Source: Tessaracoccus flavescens
GTDB taxonomy: Bacteria; Actinomycetota; Actinomycetes; Propionibacteriales; Propionibacteriaceae
Reading direction: 5' to 3'
Assembly (NCBI RefSeq): GCF_001998865.1
Contig: NZ_CP019607.1
Span: 434,001-498,000, forward strand
DNA: 64,000 nucleotides
Made by a program: the position numbers and the translations under genes. Below the pieces are notes generated by a model. The model ran no database searches. It was not told where the DNA came from and saw nothing but the letters and a program-made list of their open reading frames with translations. Below, in pieces: positions 17,901 through 23,854 of this stretch. Each line of letters starts with the position of its first letter. Within the stretch, counting starts at the first letter, position 1.

Positions 17901-18802
17901 CCGATGTCGCCGATCGGGTCGAGCCGACAGCGTTGGGCGACGGCGACGGTGGCCGCGAGCAGCGTTTCGCCGTCTGGCCTGCCCGCCAGTCGCGCCGCCT
18001 CGTCTGCCGCGACCCGCATCGCGGCGGGTGGCTTGAGGTAGCCCTCCGCGTTGCGGCGGTCGATGTTGCGCACGTCGAGCGGGACGAGCCTGCGCGCCGC
18101 GTCCAGCACGTCGACGGTGGCGGCCTGGGCCCTGCGGGCCATCCGCACCGCGTTGGTGAGGACGGCGGTGACCCCGAGCCGGTCGGCGAGGCGGATCAGC
18201 CCCCCGGCCTGGTGCGCGGAGGTGACGCCACGGCCGCCGACGTGGTGGTTGGTCGCGGCGAACACCAGCCCCTCACCGAGTTCCTCGCGCCAGCGCAGCG
18301 CTGCCCGTTCCGCGGCATCGGCGCGACCGGCGGCGATCAGCTCGCCTACCTCGGAGTCGGCACCGAGCAGGACGAGCACGTCGCGTCCGGCGCAGTGCCG
18401 GGCGATGGTCTCGAGCGTCACCACCGGATCGGAGCGCTCACCGCTCAGCTGGGCGGCGGTGATCAGGGAGCACAGCGTGCCCCAGCCCGCGCGGGAGGTG
18501 GCGAGCACGACGGCGCGCGGCAGCCGTTCGTCGCGGAGCTGGCCTCCGCGGGCTGCGGTCGGGCGGCGCACCGACTGCCACCCCTCGGGCCGGACGGCCA
18601 GGTCGACCCCGACGATCGGCGCGATGCCTGCCTGCAGGCAGGCCTTTGCGAACCGGACCGCGCCGTAGAGGCCACCACGGTCGGTGATGGCGAGCGCGTC
18701 CATGCCATGGGCGGCGGCCTCTGCCACCAGTTCGGCCGGATGCGAGGCGCCGTACTGGAAGGAGTATCCGGAGGCCACCCGGAGATGCACGAAACCACTC
18801 AT
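14975..18802 (-). CDS. dnaE2: Error-prone DNA polymerase DnaE2 (ImuC)
   Basis: Alpha-subunit-like C-family polymerase for damage-induced mutagenesis, 1275 residues. It starts with a degenerate PHP domain (VHLRVASGYSFQYGASHP). The polymerase palm carries ALPDIDLDVES and GSGAGSLVNYALG, the fingers CFQIESPGQRELV and the segment SFGFCKAHAAAFALPTYQSA. A C-terminal OB domain near residue 1080 onward and a Pro/Glu-rich tail follow. The start at 18802 shares one base with the HEPN gene stop (TGATG); the open frame continues upstream only as shadow sequence. It belongs to the SOS operon with DUF6504, HEPN and DinB. Function in SOS mutagenesis is known for mycobacteria. Confidence 0.93.
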   Translation of the reverse strand: MSGFVHLRVASGYSFQYGASHPAELVAEAAAHGMDALAITDRGGLYGAVRFAKACLQAGIAPIVGVDLAVRPEGWQSVRRPTAARGGQLRDERLPRAVVLATSRAGWGTLCSLITAAQLSGERSDPVVTLETIARHCAGRDVLVLLGADSEVGELIAAGRADAAERAALRWREELGEGLVFAATNHHVGGRGVTSAHQAGGLIRLADRLGVTAVLTNAVRMARRAQAATVDVLDAARRLVPLDVRNIDRRNAEGYLKPPAAMRVAADEAARLAGRPDGETLLAATVAVAQRCRLDPIGDIGLGEIRLPEFETLGTTPEQAASVLRARCESGIAERYAAPGRDVFDRLDDELAVIGKLGFESYFLTVGDVVGLIRELGIRCAARGSGAGSLVNYALGVSGVDPIRYGLIMERFLSPLRVALPDIDLDVESARRTEVYDKILETFGGQRVACVAMLETYRVRHAVRDVGAALSLPPVEIDAMAKAFPHIRARDARNALRDLPELRAAGLGEERLDLLFGLVESLDGLPRHIALHPCGVILSDSSLGQRTPLEASYGGYPMSQFDKDDVEDLGLLKLDVLGIRMQSAMAHALEEIDRTDAEGPAPDIDALAPFDDEAVYDMIAHRATLGCFQIESPGQRELVGKFGPETFHDLIVDISLFRPGPVKSDMVTPFLEARQGWIEPEYLHESLIPALEQTYGVVVFHEQLIMIISAVTGCTFAQADEVRRALGDPEGQRQVRRWFTQKATERDYPEDLIDQIWFILESFASFGFCKAHAAAFALPTYQSAWLKRHYPAHFLSGILTHDPGMYPKRLLLEEARRMNISVLGLDVNRSTGQYRAERLEELVDELGEEVRLPEHFAMGAPTTTEGLPRVEGWGIRLALADVKGISEAEIERIVAGQPFVSLSDFWARARASEPVVERLILAGAFDRLYGVGRGAPVRRHDQVTRRDLLLALADLHRARRADERAAARAKGRRRQVLSDDPAELARAQRQQAERSAQAVQGALDFGETDAEATADVVVTGLPEMDDEQRLRAELEILGLDASQHIMGRYLPLLRAIGASSSRVLLQHRNQSEVLVAGVKVATQTPPVRSGRRVIFLTLDDSTGPVDTTFFEDVQGPYASTVFSSWMLLVRGKIRRTGPRGISIRATGAWDLGTLDEAWRGALAEGASEEEAIAAVTAILDEVPEGYSLVGTWEERPKQPAAQAGEGDGDEPAPEGFEPPPDPQQHTRAGGMGRRRVLVHASGFKQSPYSDIKPAGTGAAEAPRKLWHSSPGSSGR

Positions 18803-19155
18803 CAGATCGCCTCCGCGGCCACCGCCCGCTCGCGCCTGCGCAGCCAGCGCGCGGCCTCGGCGAGGAACTGTCCGGCCGCGCGGACCATGTCGGCCGCGAC
18901 CCGCTCGCTGACGGTGCCGATCTGGGCGGCAGGGGCGTAGGCGGCGAAGTAGGCGGCCCATTCGGCCAGCTCGGGCGCTGCCGCGGCGAGCAGCGGCCAG
19001 ACATCGGTGCGGCCACGGGCCCAGCGGGGTGCGGCCGCGACCACCGCGACGGCGATCTGCTGGGCGGCCTGGTAGGCGCTGACGAAACGGGCGGCGGGCG
19101 GCTCGGCGAACTCGGCCTCCACGATGAGCCGCTGGGGATGGGTGAGGTCGATCAT
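18802..19155 (-). CDS. SAV_6107-type HEPN domain protein
   Basis: 117-residue mostly alpha-helical, Ala-rich protein starting MIDLTHPQRLIVEAEF. It matches my recollection of the actinobacterial SAV_6107 HEPN family, which is often encoded next to dnaE2. A canonical HEPN RNase motif (RxxxxH) is not evident, so catalytic activity is doubtful; a helper role in the mutasome is possible but inferred. The ATG shares one base with the DUF6504 stop, and its own stop shares one base with the dnaE2 start, so three genes are stitched together by TGATG junctions. Confidence 0.7.
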   Translation of the reverse strand: MIDLTHPQRLIVEAEFAEPPAARFVSAYQAAQQIAVAVVAAAPRWARGRTDVWPLLAAAAPELAEWAAYFAAYAPAAQIGTVSERVAADMVRAAGQFLAEAARWLRRRERAVAAEAI

Positions 19156-19457
19156 CAGTCGAGCACCGCCTGCAGCACCCAGTCCTCGGCGTCGACGGTG
19201 CGGGCCAGTTCGTAGACCCCCCGCTGCCTGCCGTTGCCCGCCTCGACGCGCCACACCTCCCGTTCGCCGAGCGGATCCGTCTGCGCACCGTCGACGCTCT
19301 CGCCACGGGCGGCCCTCGCCTGCTTCCCCGCCCACCAGGGCGTCGCGCGGCTCCAGTGCCCGTGGATCTCCTTGACCAGGAGGAGCCGGTCGCGCCAGAT
19401 GAACTGGCGCGGCTCCTCGGCGAAGAGCACGTGGATGGGTTCCTCATAGGTACGCAT
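19155..19457 (-). CDS. DUF6504 family protein
   Basis: 100-residue protein starting MRTYEEPIHVLF. The segment FIWRDRLLLVKEIHGHWSR and the C-terminal RGVYELARTVDAEDWVLQ are typical of DUF6504, a small actinobacterial protein usually encoded with dnaE2. No catalytic motif is obvious; the sequence suggests a small beta-rich fold. The ATG at 19457 is supported by GGAGGAAG 5 bases upstream, and the longer frame is not needed. It is the first gene of the operon that follows the LexA box at 19597-19612. Function is unknown; context points to DNA damage response. Confidence 0.8.
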   Translation of the reverse strand: MRTYEEPIHVLFAEEPRQFIWRDRLLLVKEIHGHWSRATPWWAGKQARAARGESVDGAQTDPLGEREVWRVEAGNGRQRGVYELARTVDAEDWVLQAVLD

Positions 19458-19564
19458 GGCTTCCTCCCGGGGATCGTTGTTCGACAACTGCTCATTCGAC
19501 CCGGGAGCCCCGGACCGGCGCAGGGGTCGAATCCGCGCCGGGCCGGGGCGGCCCATATCCTTTT

Positions 19565-19607
19565 CGCCTGTTCAGACCAGAGCTTCCCCGAACTAATCGA
19601 ACAGGCG
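19565..19607. repeat. Inverted repeat overlapping the LexA box
   Basis: Perfect 9-base arms CGCCTGTTC (19565-19573) and GAACAGGCG (19599-19607) separated by 25 bases. The right arm covers most of the LexA box. It could form a hairpin in a leader RNA or offer a second half-site to the repressor. Confidence 0.7.
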
Positions 19608-19612
19608 TTCGG
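19597..19612. promoter_or_regulatory. LexA (SOS) box of the DUF6504-HEPN-dnaE2-dinB operon
   Basis: TCGAAC-AGGC-GTTCGG differs from the actinobacterial LexA consensus TCGAAC-N4-GTTCGA by one base. It lies 140 bases upstream of the DUF6504 start and precedes exactly the genes expected under SOS control. Repression by LexA is inferred; lexA is not in the window. Confidence 0.85.
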
Positions 19613-19665
19613 ATGAAGACAACTATAGGCGCCCCCTACGACAGGACGTCAACCCCGATCCGTGA

Positions 19666-20427
19666 TCAGGGGACAAGTTCTGCGATCACGACGGCGTTGT
19701 ACTGGCTGAGCTTGCCGTTCTCGAGGTAGCAGGTCACCCAGACCAGGCGCCCCGGATGCACGCCCCAGATCTCGGGATCGTTGGCGAACTCGTCCTTGTC
19801 GACCAGCTTGACGCTGGTGACCATGTAGGTGAGCCGCTCGACATCGGTGGTGACGTGGATCTCGGAGCCCGCGGGGATCCGTTCGGGCGAGATCTTGTTG
19901 CATGGCACCTCATCTGCCGTGCGACGCGAGTGCGTGTGGCAGGCGAGGTACGCGGTGTCGGCCGCTCCGCGGCCAGGTGGGACACCGCGGTCGCGCACCC
20001 ACCAGACGTGGGTGAAGTCAGGAGGGTCGATCACCCCTGAGTCGGCGATCTCCATGATCCGTGCCTCGGACGCGTAGCCCGCCGCGGGCAGTTCGACCGA
20101 TTCGACGCCACTCGCCAGCACCCTGCCGACGGGGCTGGGTGCTGGCGAGGGCCTCGGCGGCGTTGCCGAGTTGGCCTGCGTCGACGCGGGAGAGGCTGTC
20201 GGCGCAGGCGTCGGGGAGGCGACACCGGACGGGGCCGGTGTGGCCGCGGGAGAGGCGACCGATGTCGCCGTCGGACTCGCGACCGGCATGGGACTTGCCA
20301 CCGCCGGGGGCAGGCCGGGAGCATCCTCCAACGGCTGCCCCTGGCGAAGGGCCTGATAGCCCAGCGCGGCCAGGCTGAGGATGATCCCCAGCCAGGCCGC
20401 GTAGGCGACCGGTCGCGCCATCCTCAC
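19666..20427 (-). CDS. Sortase (class E/F-like) with altered Arg position
   Basis: Membrane-anchored sortase of 253 residues. It has one N-terminal helix (YAAWLGIILSLAALGYQAL), a Pro/Ala/Ser/Thr-rich linker (about 35-100) and a beta-barrel domain. The catalytic His is in YLACHTHS and the catalytic Cys in LVWVTCYLE. At the place where sortases carry the third catalytic residue, Arg (YRDNVVV in class F), this protein reads LSQYNAVVIAEL, with no Arg. The GTG start overlaps the preceding gene as GTGA; an ATG two codons later is an alternative. The upstream neighbour encodes a likely substrate with a C-terminal sorting signal. Confidence 0.8.
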   Translation of the reverse strand: MRMARPVAYAAWLGIILSLAALGYQALRQGQPLEDAPGLPPAVASPMPVASPTATSVASPAATPAPSGVASPTPAPTASPASTQANSATPPRPSPAPSPVGRVLASGVESVELPAAGYASEARIMEIADSGVIDPPDFTHVWWVRDRGVPPGRGAADTAYLACHTHSRRTADEVPCNKISPERIPAGSEIHVTTDVERLTYMVTSVKLVDKDEFANDPEIWGVHPGRLVWVTCYLENGKLSQYNAVVIAELVP

Positions 20428-20862
20428 CTGCGACGGGTGACGACCAGTGCCCCTGCGGAGGCGATCAGGCCGACGAGCCCGATGAGGCCGACGGCCGCGT
20501 CGTCTGCCGCACCGGTGTCCGCCCTGACTCCGCGGTCATGCTTGACCGGCTTCGTCGGCGCAGGAGTGGTCGGCTTGGACGTCGTCGACGGAGGGTGCAG
20601 GGCCCTCCCCGACCACACCGATCACGTACGAGCTGTTCTGGCCGTCCTTGAACCAGGTGCCGACGGTGGCGTTCATGTCCACCTGGATCGGGTTCTTGCC
20701 GCCCTTGAGCACTTCCTCGGCGCCGGGTTTGCCGACATACTTGCAGACCCAGACCTTGTGTCCCGTGTCGTCTGCCTGGGCTACGTTGGTCGCGATGACC
20801 ACACCGCCCACGCACAAGGCCGCCGCTGCCGCGACGGCCGTCAATCGTGCAAAACGTTCCAT
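20424..20862 (-). pseudogene. Secreted cell-wall-anchored protein, frameshifted before its sorting signal
   Basis: The first frame (from ATG 20862) gives a signal peptide (LTAVAAAAALCVGGVVIATN, cut near AQA-DD) and a short domain with KVWVCKYVGKPGAEEVL and NPIQVDMNATVG. It then stops at 20536 after an atypical tail. The other frame, from about 20618, gives a Thr/Pro-rich linker (STTSKPTTPAPTKP) and RADTG, then a hydrophobic stretch and RRR, which is a sortase sorting signal ending at 20424. One surplus base near the GGGG/CCC runs at 20601-20610 explains both pieces. The adjoining sortase supports a substrate role. Sequencing error, true mutation or programmed frameshift are all possible. Confidence 0.75.
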
Positions 20863-20978
20863 GGAAGCCCCCGTTTCCATTGAAGGTCGGGGAACCGTGC
20901 GCCCCCCAGCCACTGGCCCTATTAAGCTCCTCCCCTGGCCCGGGTCAATAGTCAAAGCCAAATAGTTACGGAGCGCCC

Positions 20979-22127
20979 ATGCTGACCATCGCAGGATCTG
21001 GCCTTGCGGGCATGGCCTCGGCGGCACGGCTTGCCCGGCTGGGGCATCCGGTGACGCTTGTCACCGGTGGCGCACCGCTCGGCGGACCGCTTGCCGCCTC
21101 ACCCGGCCCGGGGGAGGTCCTCGTCGACGACCACGGCCCCGCGATCACCCTCCCCGCCACCTGGAAGGACCTGTTCAAGAAGTCGGGCGCCCACCTGCAG
21201 ACCGAACTCAACCGGGCAGGGCTCGCCCTGGTCGAGGCGCCACCGACCAGGCACCTGCTCTCTGACTGCTCCACCCTCGTCCTGCCCACCGAGCGGGGCG
21301 CCCAGTACCGGGCGATCCTCAACCATCTCGGTGAACACGACGCGGTCGCCTGGCGCGACCTGCTCGACGACCTCGACCGGGTGTGGCGCGCCTTCCGCAG
21401 GCACGCCCTCGAGGGGCGCGAGCCGGTCGACGCGGAGGCCCGCTCGGCCCTGTGGCTCGACCGCAGCGTCGACCAGATCGCCGCACGACTCGACGATCCG
21501 CTCGCCGACCTCGTGCGGGACCTCGTCGACGACCCCGACTCCCCCGCCGTCCTCGCGCTTCCCCTCGTGGTCGAGCGTTCCTTCGGTCGCTGGATCCTTG
21601 TCGACGACGAGGGGGTCCCGCAGAGTGCCTCCCGGCTCGTCGACCTCCTGGCGCAGCGGCTCCGCGAACGCGGCGTCCGGATCGTCGACGAGACCGACGA
21701 CGCCGTCGATCTCGACTGCAGGCCTCCAACGCCCTCAGCCCCCGGGCGAGCCACTGTGCGGCACCGGATCGTCTCCTCCCCCTGCGCCGAAGTCGAGGAG
21801 CTGCGCGACCACGGGTTCGCAGCCACGCGCATCCTCTGGCGACGACCCGTCGAGAGCGGCACCCTCGTCACCACCCTCAACCGTGCACGGCTCGGCCTGG
21901 ATCCCGAACACCCCCCGCAGCCGCGCACGGAACGGCAGTGGCTCGAGCGTGTCCCGATCGTCGGCGAGGACGGGGCCCTGCGTGCCTCGGCCGCCTCTCC
22001 CGCGGGCCCTGAGCCGTGGGCGCAGCTGGCAAGCGCCGCGCTGGCGGTCTACGAACTGCACGAGCGGTTGACGGGCCAGGACTGCCGTCCGACGAACGTG
22101 AACTTCACGCTGCCCCGGCTGCGCTAG
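20979..22127 (+). CDS. FAD/NAD(P)-binding protein (amine oxidase/phytoene desaturase-like)
   Basis: 382-residue protein starting with a Rossmann dinucleotide fold, IAGSGLAGMASAARLARLGH (residues 4-23), the GxGxxG of FAD-binding oxidoreductases. The middle and C-terminal parts show no further motif I can assign; the overall form resembles NAD(P)-binding amine oxidase/desaturase relatives with a shortened substrate domain. Its start has an ACGGAGC Shine-Dalgarno 6 bases upstream. It is divergent from the anchored-protein gene and overlaps the ccdA gene tail-to-tail by 4 bases. Substrate and pathway are unknown. Confidence 0.65.
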   Translation: MLTIAGSGLAGMASAARLARLGHPVTLVTGGAPLGGPLAASPGPGEVLVDDHGPAITLPATWKDLFKKSGAHLQTELNRAGLALVEAPPTRHLLSDCSTLVLPTERGAQYRAILNHLGEHDAVAWRDLLDDLDRVWRAFRRHALEGREPVDAEARSALWLDRSVDQIAARLDDPLADLVRDLVDDPDSPAVLALPLVVERSFGRWILVDDEGVPQSASRLVDLLAQRLRERGVRIVDETDDAVDLDCRPPTPSAPGRATVRHRIVSSPCAEVEELRDHGFAATRILWRRPVESGTLVTTLNRARLGLDPEHPPQPRTERQWLERVPIVGEDGALRASAASPAGPEPWAQLASAALAVYELHERLTGQDCRPTNVNFTLPRLR

Positions 22128-22950
22128 CACTCCTGATCCTCCCCGGAAGGGCGCTTCGGGCGGGAGAGCCAACGCCACGCGATCAGCCCGAGCACCACGG
22201 CGGCAAGGGCGATCATCACGAGGTCCGGGACGGCGTCGCCGACCCGGCGCAGCCAGTTCTCGAGCCGGAACTGGTCGGTCGCGCCGAGGATCCCTCCGAG
22301 CGCGGAGGTGGCGTCGGTGAGCATGAAGACCAGGCCGACCGCGATGAAGAGCGCCCCGGAGACGATGCCGATCACCGAGGAGGTGAACGGGCCGATGCTG
22401 AGCGGCCTTGGCTTGAGCCGCTCGCCGAGGTTGAGCCGGTCCCACAGCAGCGCGAGCAGCACGAGCGGCACCACCATGCCGGCCCCGAAGGCCGCAAGCA
22501 GCACCGCGCCGTAGAGCGCGCTGCCCCGACCGCGGCGACGGTGAGGACGGCGCCGAGCAGGGGGCCGGTGCAGGCTCCTGCGAGGCCGTAGGTCGCCCCG
22601 AGCAGGACCGCCCCGAGCGCCGAACGCGGGTCGCCGCGCTGCCCGAGCCCCGGCAGCGGGATCCGGATGCCGAGCGCGGTGATCAGACCGAAGCAGATCA
22701 GCACCGCGCCTCCGACGACGGCGAGCGTCTGCCGGTGCACCGTGACGAGCGAGCCGAGCGCCCCGGCGCCGAGACCGAGCGGCACGAGAGTGAGCAGCAG
22801 GCCGAGATAGAACAGTTCGGTACGGCCGAGCAGCCGGGCGCGGTCACCACCGAACGCGTAGGCGAAGAAGGCGGGAAGCAGGAGCGCCGCGCAGGGGCTG
22901 AGGATCGCCGCCATGCCTCCAAGGAAGGCACCGGCGTAGCCGACCAGCAT
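22124..22950 (-). pseudogene. ccdA: Thiol-disulfide membrane transporter CcdA, single-base frameshift
   Basis: CcdA passes electrons across the membrane to extracytoplasmic thiol proteins. The first frame starts MLVGYAGAFLGGMAAILSP with the catalytic SPCAALLLP and continues through several helices to the second Cys in GLAGACTGPLLGAVLT. It then goes out of frame near 22526. The second frame resumes with VLLAAFGAGMVVPLVLLALL and further helices and ends at 22124. Restoring one G in the GGGG run (CCCC at 22526-22529 on the plus strand) would read VGGSALYG and join the two. So this is one CcdA gene with a one-base deletion, real or a sequencing error. It is coupled (TGATG) to the dsbA-like gene. 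Confidence 0.82.
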
Positions 22951-23711
22951 CAGCCTGCCAGGCCGGCCTGCTGCCGGATGATCTCCTGGAACTCCTCGAT
23001 CGGGAGCGCACCCGCCACGAACTGCGAGCCGATCACGAACGACGGCGTCGAGCTGATCCCCATCGACTGCGCCTCCTGGGAGTCGGCGAGCACCGCCTCC
23101 TGGTGTGCAGGGTCGGCCCAGTCGGTCTTGAACTGCTCGAGGTCGAGGCCCAGCTGCTCGACGATGCCGAACACCAGCTCGTCCGGGATGTCTGGGTGGC
23201 CCTCGTTGGGGAGGGCGACGAAGAGTTCGTGCGCGAACTCGAAGTAGTGGCCCTGCACGCCTGCGGCCCGGGCCGCGGTTGCCGCGCGGATCGACTCGTC
23301 GCCGAAGATGGCGAGGTCGCGGAACTCGACGCGCAGCGTCCCGTCGTCGATCAGCGGCTGCAGCCCCGGAAGGGTCTCCTCCGCCCAGACCGAGCAGAAC
23401 GGGCAGCGGTAGTCGGCCCACTCCGTCAACACGACGGGCGCGTCGACCTCACCCAGAGCGAGTGGATCGCCCTCCTGCCTGCGCGGGAACTCGTCGACGA
23501 GGAACTGCTCGAGCTTGACCTGCTCATCGGTCTTCGCCGAGGCGGGGGCGTCGCTGACCACCGCCGCGGGCGCCGAGCCCCCTGGGTCCGCCGGCTCCGC
23601 CGTGGTCGACGGCGTGCGCTGCAGTTGGGCGATGATCCCGATCAGGACGACGATCACCGCCACCATGGCGACGATCACGAACTTGTACGTCCTTGCGGGC
23701 GCGGATGACAT
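22950..23711 (-). CDS. DsbA-like membrane-anchored thiol-disulfide oxidoreductase
   Basis: 253-residue protein with a single N-terminal helix (FVIVAMVAVIVVLIGIIAQL), an Ala/Pro/Ser linker and an extracytoplasmic thioredoxin-fold domain. The active site CPFC sits in WADYRCPFCSVWAEETLP, and the cis-proline loop is SSTPSFVIGSQ. This is the layout of actinobacterial DsbA family proteins, which oxidise or isomerise cysteines of secreted proteins. The downstream ccdA, coupled by TGATG, would supply electrons, so a reductase or isomerase role is plausible. It is divergent from the HelD-like gene with a 143-base spacer. Confidence 0.9.
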   Translation of the reverse strand: MSSAPARTYKFVIVAMVAVIVVLIGIIAQLQRTPSTTAEPADPGGSAPAAVVSDAPASAKTDEQVKLEQFLVDEFPRRQEGDPLALGEVDAPVVLTEWADYRCPFCSVWAEETLPGLQPLIDDGTLRVEFRDLAIFGDESIRAATAARAAGVQGHYFEFAHELFVALPNEGHPDIPDELVFGIVEQLGLDLEQFKTDWADPAHQEAVLADSQEAQSMGISSTPSFVIGSQFVAGALPIEEFQEIIRQQAGLAG

Positions 23712-23854
23712 GGGATCAACTCATTCTCGGTCGGCGACTGCTCTGCCACCCACTCTGCCCTACGCCCTCGGAGAACCACGAACCGGGGTCGGTCCACGTG
23801 CACGCGTCCTGCCCGCGGCAGTAGTAGGCTTGACTGTCTGTCTCACCACAAGGG

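Noticed and set aside
19476..19488. GTTGTTCGACAAC palindrome as a second LexA box
   Set aside because: It lacks the TCGAAC-N4-GTTCGA spacing and lies directly next to the ribosome site; probably chance.
18803..19495. N-terminal 231-residue extension of DnaE2 in the same frame
   Set aside because: The extension reads Arg/Gly/Ser-rich shadow sequence across the HEPN and DUF6504 genes, and the DnaE2 homology begins at MSGFVHLR at 18802.
20150..20340. Short tandem-like Pro/Ala/Ser/Thr coding repeats in the sortase gene
   Set aside because: They reflect a low-complexity linker; there is no exact DNA repeat unit worth calling a repeat element.
20595..20620. Programmed ribosomal frameshift in the anchored-protein gene
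   Set aside because: No slippery heptamer followed by a clear pseudoknot was recognised; an indel is the simpler explanation, though it is not excluded.
23712..23854. Rifamycin-associated element upstream of the HelD-like gene
   Set aside because: I looked for the GGGGCTTGC-N-GCAAGGCCCC type palindrome that precedes HelR and similar genes and did not find it, so rifampicin control is not claimed.
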